From contig VBJK01000136.1 in the NCBI GenBank assembly GCA_005879655.1, positions 10,527 through 27,648 of the forward strand: a stretch of 17,122 nucleotides of DNA, written 5' to 3'. The notes below the pieces were generated by a model, which worked only from the letters and a program-made list of their open reading frames with translations, ran no database searches and was not told where the DNA came from. Both the position numbers and the translations under genes were made by a program. This document shows positions 7,229 through 15,700 of this stretch, in pieces. Position 1 is the first letter of the stretch. Every line of letters starts with the position of its first letter. Source of the stretch: Chloroflexota bacterium. Lineage in GTDB: Bacteria; Chloroflexota; Ktedonobacteria; Ktedonobacterales; Ktedonobacteraceae.

Positions 7229-7257
7229 TTTATATAAATGTTATAGATCATTGCTAA
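7229..7257 (-). promoter_or_regulatory. Candidate promoter for the second sigma gene
   Basis: On the minus strand TTAGCA (7257-7252) and TATAAA (7234-7229) are spaced by 17 nt. Transcription would start near 7222, leaving a leader of about 57 nt. This is a consensus match only. Confidence 0.35.
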
Positions 7258-7373
7258 GCATGGCCCGTGCTTATCAGGTGTCATTTGTCCCTGCCGTCTT
7301 TCCTTATGATAACTGTAAGGTATCGTACGTGCATCTTTAAAGCGAGCCACTGCCATTTCTCTGTCAGCAGGTG

Positions 7374-7390
7374 TGATATACTACGCCTTA
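7374..7390 (+). promoter_or_regulatory. Extended -10 promoter giving a leaderless permease mRNA
   Basis: TGA followed by TATACT (7377-7382) forms an extended -10 box. Its end lies 7 nt before the A of the ATG at 7390, the usual distance to a transcription start. No ribosome site lies before the ATG and no good -35 is seen, as expected for extended -10 promoters. Confidence 0.4.
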
Positions 7391-8163
7391 TGACTATCAT
7401 ACAAATGCTCATACTCTTCATTGCGGCAATCCTCGGTGGTACATTGAATGCAGTGGCAGGTGGGGGGAGTTTCATCGGTTTTCCTTCGCTCATCTTCACA
7501 GGTATTCATCCTATCGAAGCGAATGCCACAAATGCTATCGCGCTCTGGCCAGGCTCAGTAGCCAGTGTAGGCGCGTATCGACGCGAACTCGCTCAGCAAC
7601 CGCGCGACCTGCTCTTTCTGCTCGTCGGCACCAGTCTCATTGGTGGCATTCTTGGAGCCATCTTGCTGCTCAAAACGCCGAAGGAGATCTTCATCCATTT
7701 AGTACCATATCTTTTGCTTGTAGCAACATTACTCTTCACTTTCAGTGGTCCTATCACCAGCAAGTTGCGCCAGCGCTCAGCAGAGAAAGCCAGCCGCATG
7801 ACAATACCGGCCCTCGTCGGTGTTTCGGTCGCACAACTGATAATTTCTATTTATGGAGGATACTTTGGCGGCGGTATTGGTATTTTAATGTTGGCGACGC
7901 TGGCAATGATGGGCATGGAAAATATCCATGAGATGAATGCAATGAAAACAGTCCTCACCAGTTGCATTAATGGAGTGGCCGTCGTAACCTTTATCATCGC
8001 CGGGGCGGTAGTCTGGCAGCCAGCCATACTCATGATTGTCGGAGCCATCATCGGAGGCTATGCTGGCGCGTATTATGCACGTAAAATAGAACAGAAGTGG
8101 ATTCGTAGCTTCGTTATCGTAATGGGATTCAGCCTATCAGTCTACTTCTTCTTCTTTCGCTAA
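7390..8163 (+). CDS. TSUP-family (TauE/SafE) membrane permease
   Basis: This 257-residue integral membrane protein has about eight hydrophobic segments and the two related halves typical of the TauE/SafE (TSUP) family. The first half carries the signature NAVAGGGSFIGFPSL at about residues 19-33. The second half carries GGYFGGGIGILML near the middle of the protein. Family members export or import small sulfur-containing or organic anions such as sulfite, sulfoacetate or taurine derivatives; the substrate here cannot be told. The ATG at 7390 fits the family N-terminus and gives normal length; the frame is open upstream to 7267 but that part is not membrane-like. It is divergent from the sigma gene and convergent with the glycosyltransferase, 42 bp away. 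Confidence 0.9.
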   Translation: MTIIQMLILFIAAILGGTLNAVAGGGSFIGFPSLIFTGIHPIEANATNAIALWPGSVASVGAYRRELAQQPRDLLFLLVGTSLIGGILGAILLLKTPKEIFIHLVPYLLLVATLLFTFSGPITSKLRQRSAEKASRMTIPALVGVSVAQLIISIYGGYFGGGIGILMLATLAMMGMENIHEMNAMKTVLTSCINGVAVVTFIIAGAVVWQPAILMIVGAIIGGYAGAYYARKIEQKWIRSFVIVMGFSLSVYFFFFR

Positions 8164-8192
8164 GGGGAACATAAACAATGGAAAGGGAGGAG

Positions 8193-8220
8193 GCAAGCGG
8201 CTGTGTCACAAGACACTTGC
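8193..8220. terminator. Possible shared hairpin between convergent permease and glycosyltransferase genes
   Basis: GTGTC (8203-8207) pairs with GACAC (8212-8216) around ACAA, and outer bases GCAAG (8193-8197) can pair with CTTGC (8216-8220) across a bulge. It overlaps the stop codon of the minus-strand gene. There is no clean T-tract on either side, so the terminator call is tentative. Confidence 0.25.
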
Positions 8221-9999
8221 TTCCTGCTTTTCCACTGCCATCTCCGGCAGATTTTTCTTCACTATCTTGCTCCATGACAATCTCCAGCGTTGCCAGAAGG
8301 GATAAGAACCTCGCAATGCAAGTAATGGGAGTAGACAGAGCCAGAGACCGCGCACAAACTGCCACTGGAAACTGTAGAGTATGGGTACTGGTGTCGTATG
8401 CAATACCCAGGTGCCGAAACAATAGAGTCCCAATAGCGCGAAGGCGAACAGGCGAGCAGCTTTCGCAAGATCCAACCAATATGAGATACGTAAATCCTTG
8501 AGATCCCTTACTTCAAGAAGAGCGAAGAGACCAAAAAAAGTCACGAGATACCATGGCCAGAGCCAGGGAGAACCGACTAGACAGTAAAGCAGCCAAACGA
8601 GCGCCATCCATTTGACCAGCTCATACAGCGAGCTTAAGTGCCGAGAGTTAATGAGTGCACGTATATAGAGTCCGGCGTAGAGAAGCCCAAAAGCGATAAA
8701 GCTGATGGTATGTGTCACCTGCTCTATCCATGCGCCCTGATTGTCCCGTAGCTTGGGGAAGGGTTGACCACTCAGACTTACAAAGAGGCGAGCCAAAAAT
8801 TCATATGGACTGTTGATATTGCGATGCGTACTAGGATTCACCTGCAATAATTGTAAGACCGCTCCATTTTGCCAGAATGGGATATAGAGCAAGACAATGG
8901 TGGCGATACATACAATGATACCTGTTATGCAGAGAGCGATTGACCGTGGTTGCCGCCTATAAAGGAATAGCACGACGCCAGGTAAGAGAATAATCAAATT
9001 TATTTTCACACATATGGCTAGCGCAAAAACGAACATAGCAAGGGCGATGCGCAGCAACCTGCCCTGTGTCACCTTCACCTTACTTAGTAAATAGAGCGTG
9101 AGCAAGACAAGTGCAAGGATAACAGTATCGTTATGAGCGTTCACCACTGCCTCAAGTAAGAGCAATGGATTCCACGCGAAGGCAAGAGTCGCTTGCAAGC
9201 GTCTTGCTCTTGCCTCAACGGCATCAGGATCAATAAGAATCCCGCTCAACTGCCAGATGAGAAAGGCCGATGAGAGATGGGCGATGATGCCCAAGCCGCG
9301 CAAAAGCAGGATCATGGGAAGCAGGTTGGCATTCCCAAAAAAAGATGTCAGCCACTGCAATGGCGCAGTGATCATAATCCATGTTGGGCCATATGCCGAG
9401 GGCTGATCCGTCCAGTAGAGATAGCGGTAGATGAGATCGTGCGGGATCGCCTGAGGACTCGTCGCCAATGGATTGACATGATAAAGCGTAGCCATGCGAG
9501 CATAGGCAATATACGAGAAGATATCCTGCGAAGTGGTAGCCTGGAAGAATAAGCATAAAACGCCAAATACAGCCGCAGAACCCAGAATGTACTTCAATGA
9601 AACATGTCTTGCGAGAGAACGAATAGCCTGCATATAAAAGCCAAAAAGCAGGATAAAGCTTGCCATCAGAAAGAGCGCCGCTGTCCAGCCTTCTAGCGGA
9701 ACAACCGAGGGCAGGCGGGCATAAGGGAATCTCGTCCAGGTAATCGTATAACCGGGAAAGAGTTGTCGTGCAGGAAATTGTAGCCACTGGTCAAGTGGCG
9801 TATCGGGGACGACATCAGTAAAATTCACAGCATGTAAAGAAAAAATTGCATCAGTTAAAAAAAGAGTTAAAGCCATAAAAAAAAGAAAAGCCCATGCAAA
9901 CAGAGGATGGGATCGCGTAAGGTCCAGTCCTCGTTTCCGTAGACTCCGGCTAATATATGTCGAGCTTCTTCTCCATAGTGCCATAGTATAGTGACGCAT
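8206..9999 (-). CDS. GT-C-fold polyprenyl-phosphate-sugar glycosyltransferase (GT87/MptB-like)
   Basis: This 597-residue polytopic membrane protein has about 12-13 hydrophobic segments, the layout of GT-C glycosyltransferases that take sugars from polyprenyl-phosphate donors outside the membrane. Motifs typical of the DUF2029/GT87 and mannosyltransferase MptB-like group are visible: TTSQDIFSYIAYARM with the likely catalytic D159, HVNPL at about 175-179, AYGP at 202-205, and NPLLLLEAVVNAHND at 277-291. By analogy it would add mannose or another hexose to an envelope lipid or glycan; the acceptor is unknown. The ATG at 9999 has GGAG 8 nt upstream; a TTG one codon earlier is less likely. It has a good promoter of its own. 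Confidence 0.85.
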   Translation of the reverse strand: MRHYTMALWRRSSTYISRSLRKRGLDLTRSHPLFAWAFLFFMALTLFLTDAIFSLHAVNFTDVVPDTPLDQWLQFPARQLFPGYTITWTRFPYARLPSVVPLEGWTAALFLMASFILLFGFYMQAIRSLARHVSLKYILGSAAVFGVLCLFFQATTSQDIFSYIAYARMATLYHVNPLATSPQAIPHDLIYRYLYWTDQPSAYGPTWIMITAPLQWLTSFFGNANLLPMILLLRGLGIIAHLSSAFLIWQLSGILIDPDAVEARARRLQATLAFAWNPLLLLEAVVNAHNDTVILALVLLTLYLLSKVKVTQGRLLRIALAMFVFALAICVKINLIILLPGVVLFLYRRQPRSIALCITGIIVCIATIVLLYIPFWQNGAVLQLLQVNPSTHRNINSPYEFLARLFVSLSGQPFPKLRDNQGAWIEQVTHTISFIAFGLLYAGLYIRALINSRHLSSLYELVKWMALVWLLYCLVGSPWLWPWYLVTFFGLFALLEVRDLKDLRISYWLDLAKAARLFAFALLGLYCFGTWVLHTTPVPILYSFQWQFVRGLWLCLLPLLALRGSYPFWQRWRLSWSKIVKKNLPEMAVEKQEASVL

Positions 10000-10071
10000 C
10001 AATCATTCTCCGTCCATAGAATATACCAATCATTTGAACGAGTTGCAGGACGATCAGAAGAGGTTGCATAA

Positions 10072-10100
10072 ATCCTACAAGAAGTTCACTACCTTGTCAA
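10072..10100 (-). promoter_or_regulatory. Sigma-70-type promoter for the glycosyltransferase gene
   Basis: On the minus strand a perfect TTGACA (10100-10095) is followed after 17 nt by TAGGAT (10077-10072). The predicted start near 10065 gives a leader of about 66 nt. Confidence 0.55.
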
Positions 10101-10274
10101 CCTTTTCTTGCTCGCAACATGCCATGTGTGAACCTTGTTAGCTAAGGCAAGGGCATGTCTCGCTCTTTGTATTATACATCTATATCATGTTATTAGATAT
10201 CAAACACTACTAACGTATTAAGCACTGTGCGCATAGCTGTCCTGGAAAAATAGGCTATACTACTACATACCAGA

Positions 10275-10303
10275 TTGACAATAAGCGTGCTATCACTTAT
10301 CAT
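10275..10303 (+). promoter_or_regulatory. Strong sigma-70-type promoter for the TPR gene
   Basis: A perfect TTGACA (10275-10280) and TATCAT (10298-10303) are separated by exactly 17 nt. Transcription would start near 10310, giving a long leader of about 218 nt before the ATG at 10528. Confidence 0.62.
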
Positions 10304-10309
10304 GAAGAA

Positions 10310-10527
10310 GTGGCAAATCCTGGTAGCTTCATGCATTCGTAATGCTTCCCAGGTGAGATATCAGAGAGAGACTGTGAACGATCCTGCGATCTCGCAGCGT
10401 TTTTTGGATCAATGGGTCTCCTCTTGTCTTGTCTTGGCAAGACAAGAGCAAGGCCCAGCGATTCATTGCAGACCGCTGAAGACTTCGTGGTTTTCTCGCT
10501 TGCATTCGCATAAAAGGAGGCGCTATC
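10310..10527 (+). promoter_or_regulatory. Structured 5' leader of the TPR gene, candidate attenuator
   Basis: Three structures lie in order. The first is an imperfect domain at about 10319-10362, in which CCTGG pairs with CCAGG around a GCATT-CGT-AATGC hairpin. The second is a terminator-like hairpin followed by six T (10384-10405). The third is a perfect 11-bp hairpin with a 6-nt loop (10421-10448). A strong ribosome site, AAAAGGAGG, follows at 10512-10520. I do not recognise a known riboswitch class, and no T-box motif was found. Confidence 0.4.
10384..10405 (+). terminator. Terminator-like hairpin inside the TPR-gene leader
   Basis: CTGCG (10384-10388) pairs with CGCAG (10393-10397) around ATCT, and after CG six T follow at 10400-10405. 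GATCC before and GGATC after (10380-10384, 10406-10410) can also pair with each other, an alternative fold that would compete with the hairpin. Confidence 0.45.
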
Positions 10528-12003
10528 ATGGATATTGATGAGGCCATGGAGCATAACAAACGTGGAGCGACCTTCGCCAAGACAGGCGAATTTCGCAGAG
10601 CTTTGGTAGAATTTACGCATGTGATTATGCTCAAACCGTATGACGCCTCGGCTTATTATAATCGCGCCCTCGTTTATAGAAATCTGAACGATCATGAGCA
10701 AACCTTGAGTGACCTGGATCATGCTATAGATCTGCATCCCAAATATACGCTGGCTTTCTATCAGCGTGGTCTGACCTATTACCTGCTCAAAGAACACCGT
10801 AAGGCGATTAAAGACTTTAGTACTGCCCTCTCATTAAAACCGGATGACGTTCATGCTCTGGTTGGGCGAAGCATTGCTTTTATCGCCCTTGAGGAATTTG
10901 ACCCGGCCATTGTCAATCTGAATCGTGCCATCTCACAAGATGCTCATCTGGCAGGACAGATAGGGGCTTATGCCAGTCGCGGTCAGGCATTCGCGGCGCT
11001 TAAGAAATATACTCAGGCCATTTCAGATATGGAAGAAGCTCTGGCCTTCAATCCAAAAGATGTTGTGCTGCTCAATAGGCTCGGCGCTGCTTATACTGAT
11101 AGTGGACAGCCACTACTCTCATTAACGTATTATGAGCGCGCGATAAGTATCACTCCTAACGCTGCTTTCACGTATAATAATCGTGGTGAGGCATACCGTC
11201 TGTTAAAGCGATATTGGGAAGCAATTATGGACTTTGATCATGCGCTGGCCATTGATTCCTCGCTGGCGATGGTCTATTACAACCGTGGCTTGGCTTATGT
11301 CTCTCTTAAGCAGCCGCAACAAGCGCTTACTGACTATGACCGGGCGCTTGAACTGGCTCCTCACTTGTATAACACCTATAGTGATCGCGCCAGCGTGTAT
11401 GAAACGCTGAAGATGTATCATGAAGCGGTCAACGATTACACGCTGATTCTTGAGAGGAACCCTAATGATACCCTGGCTACCTTTAGTCGTGGTACCATGT
11501 ACCTCTATCTGGACGAACCATTGAAAGCGATTGAGGACTTTGACCGGCTGATCAAGCTCTATCCTGGCTTTGCCTGTGCCTATAATAATCGCGGTGAGGC
11601 GTACCTACGCTTGCGCGATATTGAGCGGGCACGCGTAGATTGCATGCAGAGCTGGAGTCTTGATGATACGCACGTAGATCACGGCTGGATGACGTTATGG
11701 ATCGAGATGTGCCTGGGTCGTCCCAGTGAGGAGATGGCAGTTGCCCGTTGGCTGCAAGGGAGCGCCAGCAAAGCACTGTTTGAAATAGAGCAGGCGCTAC
11801 AGATAGACGCTAACCGCTGGGCGGGCTATTTCTGGAAGGGTATGGTCTGCGCTACGTTGAGGCGAGATGAGGAGGCCGTGAATGCTTTTGAGCGCTCGCT
11901 CATTGAGCATATACCGCCCATTCTCATGGCCCCCTTGCAATGGTTCGAGCAGGATCGACCCGATTTTTATCTAGCGTACGCTGCTCCTTTGTTGAAGCGA
12001 TGA
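10528..12003 (+). CDS. Tetratricopeptide-repeat (TPR) protein
   Basis: This 491-residue soluble protein consists almost entirely of TPR helix pairs of 34 residues. About eleven run from residue 8 to about 384 with the usual pattern (for example AYYNRALVYRNL, AFTYNNRGEAYRLL). A gap of about 30 residues follows, then one more repeat near 418-451. There is no signal peptide, membrane segment or attached enzymatic domain, so it is probably a cytoplasmic scaffold for protein-protein contacts; the partners are unknown. The ATG at 10528 has an excellent ribosome site, AAAGGAGG, 7 nt upstream. The gene is expressed from its own promoter through a long structured leader. Close sequence likeness between repeats suggests internal duplication, e.g. 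the YNNRGEAYxxL units at about 216-226 and 352-362. Confidence 0.92.
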   Translation: MDIDEAMEHNKRGATFAKTGEFRRALVEFTHVIMLKPYDASAYYNRALVYRNLNDHEQTLSDLDHAIDLHPKYTLAFYQRGLTYYLLKEHRKAIKDFSTALSLKPDDVHALVGRSIAFIALEEFDPAIVNLNRAISQDAHLAGQIGAYASRGQAFAALKKYTQAISDMEEALAFNPKDVVLLNRLGAAYTDSGQPLLSLTYYERAISITPNAAFTYNNRGEAYRLLKRYWEAIMDFDHALAIDSSLAMVYYNRGLAYVSLKQPQQALTDYDRALELAPHLYNTYSDRASVYETLKMYHEAVNDYTLILERNPNDTLATFSRGTMYLYLDEPLKAIEDFDRLIKLYPGFACAYNNRGEAYLRLRDIERARVDCMQSWSLDDTHVDHGWMTLWIEMCLGRPSEEMAVARWLQGSASKALFEIEQALQIDANRWAGYFWKGMVCATLRRDEEAVNAFERSLIEHIPPILMAPLQWFEQDRPDFYLAYAAPLLKR

Positions 12004-12004
12004 A

Positions 12005-12032
12005 GCAGGGCAAGCACAAGGGGTTGCCCTGC
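12005..12032 (+). terminator. Hairpin just after the TPR gene
   Basis: GCAGGGCAA (12005-12013) pairs perfectly with TTGCCCTGC (12024-12032) around a 10-nt loop, directly after the stop codon. No T-tract follows, so it may protect the transcript end rather than terminate by itself. Confidence 0.45.
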
Positions 12033-12045
12033 CCGTGGACCGGAG

Positions 12046-12086
12046 AAAAACATGCCTGGTCTCAGGAATCCCTCTGACCAGGCATG
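12046..12086 (-). terminator. Intrinsic terminator of the small minus-strand gene
   Basis: CATGCCTGGTC (12051-12061) pairs perfectly with GACCAGGCATG (12076-12086) around a 14-nt loop. On the minus strand five T follow at once (complement of 12046-12050). It lies 14 bp past the stop codon of the gene at 12101-12310 and supports that gene being real. Confidence 0.72.
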
Positions 12087-12100
12087 TTACTATCAAAAAC

Positions 12101-12310
12101 TCAACCGTTTGAGACGACATTTCTGTTATTCAAGTCACCAGCTTGCACAAGGTGCTGGTACTCTTGCACTACAATGGTGGCAATTCCACAGTATCGCTTC
12201 TGCTCTTGTTCGGATATATCCTGCCACTTATGAAAGATGATCGGCTCCTGTGCCGTTTTATCCGCCACAAATGCAGCATATGCCAACTTGAGCAGGTCCT
12301 CCCCTGTCAT
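12101..12310 (-). CDS. Small soluble protein of 69 residues, function unknown
   Basis: The protein starts MTGEDLLKLAYAAFVADKT and continues with a W-containing helix (FHKWQDISEQEQKRYCGIA), then a C-terminal helix and a short polar tail. The pattern 'LAYxAF ... W-x-x-(I/L)-S/P-E-x-E ... A' is one I associate with many small uncharacterised bacterial and phage proteins, but I cannot name a family. There is no membrane segment or cysteine cluster. The ATG at 12310 has GAGGG 5 nt upstream. A well-formed minus-strand terminator follows 14 bp after the stop. It lies alone between two plus-strand genes. Coding status rests on composition, ribosome site and terminator together. Confidence 0.6.
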   Translation of the reverse strand: MTGEDLLKLAYAAFVADKTAQEPIIFHKWQDISEQEQKRYCGIATIVVQEYQHLVQAGDLNNRNVVSNG

Positions 12311-12755
12311 GAGGTCCCTCTCATTCTCATTTCATGCTCATCCATGAAAACACTTCATACCCATAACCACTCAAGCAGTGGTGAGGGCAAGTACCTACAG
12401 AGTGGTTCTATGGCGTCCAAGACGGCCCTGTCCTGTGCTATCCGTAGCATATAATATTGTTGGTGTCTTGCAGGATGAACGAAGTTTTCCTTATACTCTT
12501 ACGGATAGAGATCCTATCACCTCTGTAGCAAGAAGCTACTGTCATTATATCATGTTGTATCTTAACATGCAATAGATGATAATAGATGAGTATTATGTTT
12601 ATAAAGTGTGATATAGCTGATCTTTGTGGCTGACCATCAGGAAATGTGTGCAAGGTTGGGTTTAAACTTGAATAATGTTGCTTGCATGCTTTATAATTAA
12701 GCGGCATATCAATATCGGTATAGTAAATACTACGAGTGGTAGAAGAGACAAAGTG
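12311..12755. other. Intergenic region upstream of the STAND-ATPase gene
   Basis: No further gene was found. The AT-rich right part holds the promoter for the ATPase gene. A direct repeat of ATAGATGA occurs near 12572-12589. A weak minus-strand promoter-like pair (TTCATC, 17 nt, TATTAT, complement of about 12450-12478) could drive the small gene at 12101-12310. Confidence 0.4.
12668..12697 (+). promoter_or_regulatory. Candidate promoter for the STAND-ATPase gene
   Basis: TTGAAT (12668-12673) is followed after 18 nt by a perfect TATAAT (12692-12697). The start near 12704 gives a leader of about 52 nt to the ATG at 12756. Confidence 0.42.
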
Positions 12756-15700
12756 ATGCCCGTCAAGATATCTTATCGCCAGCAGGTGAGCTACTGTGGA
12801 AAACCTCGTTGCCGTAAATGCCGTGAAAGGACGGGACATGGTCCCTACTGGTACGCGTATAAAACAGTAGACGGCCAGACGACGCGCACCTATGTTGGAA
12901 AAACGTTGCCGCCTGACGCGCTAGCGACTATGGAGGGGTACCTTACTACGTCGCAGCGCGAACAACGCACTGACACATCCTCCGTAGCCGCTCAATTTAT
13001 TGCGCCGGGAGCGGCTCCGATCGGTCGTAGCCATCAGGGTCCGCTAGTAGGACGCCAGGAAGAATTAATGCGCCTGTATGGGCTGCTGGCGACAATTGAG
13101 CAGAATGCGCATTTCAAACTAGATCCAGAGCAGAAGGCAATTACACCAAATTTTGATGTACAGCACAGTCCACAATCTATCTTACTGATGGGAGAAGTCG
13201 GCATTGGCAAGACGCGCCTCGCCGAAGAGATAAGCCAGGAAGCCAGACGGCGCAACTGGGCAGTAGCCTGGGGTCGTATCTATGCCCAGGAAGAGAATAT
13301 TCCGTATTGCCCATGGACGAGGATATTGCGCAAGACCATGGAGCAAGGTTTATGGCAGCGCGATGAGTTGACACGTCGTTCTCTGGTCTTCCAGCCACTT
13401 TGCTCCCTCCAGCCTGAATTACATGATCTCCTCCCTCCGCTCGATGCCTCTTCGTCTCAGTCGCCGGAACAGCAACAGCTGCGTTTGTGGGAGGCTATAC
13501 GAGAACTGCTTTTGCTGATCAGTAAGAGCACGTCGTTGTTGATTACACTTGACGACCTGCAATGGGCTGATGGTAGTAGTTGCGAGCTGCTTGCCTATCT
13601 CGCGCGGCGTGTCTCAGGACACCCCATTCTTATCGTCGGCACCTGCCGCAACAAGGAGTTGCCTGATGGTCACGTCTTCAAGCCGCTCCTCGCTAGTTTG
13701 CTGCGCGAACATACTGTGGAGACCATCCCGTTGCAGCCATTGAGCAATGAGCAGATCGGTACGCTCATCTCTCATTCGCTTTACGTCCCGAATGTACCAG
13801 AGCCACTGGCCTCGCGCATCGGCACACGTGCCGCAGGCAATCCCTTCTTTGCTGAAGAATTGGCTCGCACCGTTAGCGTACACCTTGCTACTCATCCAGC
13901 CAAAGATGAAAAAGATAATATTTCCGCTACTGCACATAAAGATCTGAATGTCAATGTAGATAGTATCCTGCCGGATACTATTACTGCGGCGCTCGATCTG
14001 CGTCTGGGCCGTCTTAGTCAGGCATGCGTGCGCTTACTCAATAAAGCTGCTGTGCTGGGTGGTTCATTCGAGTTCAACACCATCACTGAGATGGAAGCTA
14101 ACATCCCTGGCTCCGACGAGGATGTTGTGCTGGAGCTGCTGGAGGAGGCGTTGCGAGCTGGCATGCTCACTGAAGAAGGCACTGGCCTGCATATCACTTA
14201 CCAGTTCTGGCATCCCCTGCTCCCCAGCCACCTCTATGAAAAGCTCTCTGCTGGTCGCCGAGCTAGCTTGCACCGCCGTGCCGCAGAAATCTTGCAGCAC
14301 CTTTATCAGGGTGATGAAGAAGATGGTGCGATGGCTATTACTCATCACCTCCTTCACAGTGGTGCTGATCGGCAAAAGATCGCTCACTTTGCTGAGTTAG
14401 CAGGGAATAGAGCTTATAGGCTGTCGTCATTTCCTGATGCGGGGAAGTATTATCGAATTGCTGCGCAGCAATTAGGGACGGGGCATGACGCACAAGAGCG
14501 TCTGGCATATCTCTTAGAATTTCTGGGGGAGTGCTCTTATATAGAGGGAATGAGTGAGAAGGCTCGACGCTTCTATGAGCAAGCCTTAGAGATACATCAA
14601 CGGGCGAGCTTGGATAATGCCAATGTCGCAGAGAATGTCCAACTGCAAGCTCTACTGTTGTGCGAGATCGCTACGATTTGGCGTGATCGAGGCAACAATC
14701 GAGAAGCGCGAGCATGTTATGAACAAGGTGAGCAGATCTTGCGTGCTCAGGGTCTCCTCGAAAGTTGTGCAGCTGCACGAATACGTCATGAACAAGGCCA
14801 CGTCTATGCTATAGAAGGCAAGTATGAAGATGCTCGTCGTATGGTCAATGAAGCACTTAAATTGTTTGAGAAGATCATTGGACAGCATGAGCCAAAGAGC
14901 AGGTCCTCTTCTCCCTCCACTATTATAAGACGCGCACTGTACGGTGATCCGATAGATCCTGGGCGTGCACACTGGTTGCTTGGACTCATTGCTGACACTG
15001 ATGGCCAGTCTAGTGAGAGCTTAATGCATTACAAGGTGGCCTTAGCGCTTTATGAACAACATAGCCGTCCAAGATACATTGCTATTGTGAGCAACGACCT
15101 GGGAAACCTCTATTTAAATACCTCTCAATATACTCTTGCCCAAGCTGCTTTCCGCCGTTCACTTGATCTTGCCGAACGTATTGGTCATCTGGCACTGATG
15201 TGTCTTGGACATGGAAATTTGGGGGTGTTAGCTCTACGTTTGGGAAACTTGGAAGAGGCTGAGCTTGCGTTGAGAAAGGGTGCGACTCTTGCAGAAGAGG
15301 GCGAGAATCTGGCAAATGGGTGTCTGTGGTATGCATATCTGGCGACAGTGCTCTTGGAGCAGGGACGGCTTGTTGATGCAAGTGTCTCGCTGTATCGTGC
15401 ATTAAAGCTTAGCCGTGCTTCGCAGTTTCTGCCATATCTGGCTACTGCTTTAGTTGCTGTGGGGAGTTTACGCATTGCTCAAGCTGTAACTATAGGTCTT
15501 GGCGGTGAGGGTGATGCTGATACGGTGCATGAGGTGACACGCGTACTCAGGCGTGCCAGCAACACGTTACAGCGCGCTCTCCATTGTGAGGGGGTATTGG
15601 CTGAGACGAGGACTGAAGGCCGGTTGGCTCTGGCACAAGTGAATTGGCTTTTAGGGGACCTGGACTTAGCATACCAGCAAGCGACACAAGTATTGGAGGA

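Larger units (their letters stand above)
10000..10527. other. Divergent intergenic region with two promoters and a structured leader
   Basis: No coding gene is supported here; frames crossing it lack ribosome sites. It contains a minus-strand promoter (10072-10100), a plus-strand promoter (10275-10303) and the leader of the TPR gene. The AT-rich stretch between the promoters (about 10101-10274) shows nothing else I can name. Confidence 0.5.

Noticed and set aside
9230..9787. 185-codon minus-strand frame within the glycosyltransferase gene
   Set aside because: It is a shifted frame of a gene with clear family motifs, and its sequence is scrambled and rich in Cys and Tyr.
10310..10527. T-box or SAM riboswitch in the TPR leader
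   Set aside because: No T-box sequence (GGTGG-ACCGCG type) and no SAM-I core was found; the downstream gene is not a biosynthetic or tRNA-ligase gene.
10300..10797. 165-codon minus-strand frame opposite the TPR leader and start
   Set aside because: It is antisense to a well-supported TPR gene, with no ribosome site and no recognisable domain.
12438..12839. 133-codon minus-strand frame opposite the ATPase gene start
   Set aside because: It overlaps the conserved Cys-rich module and the promoter on the other strand and has no ribosome site.
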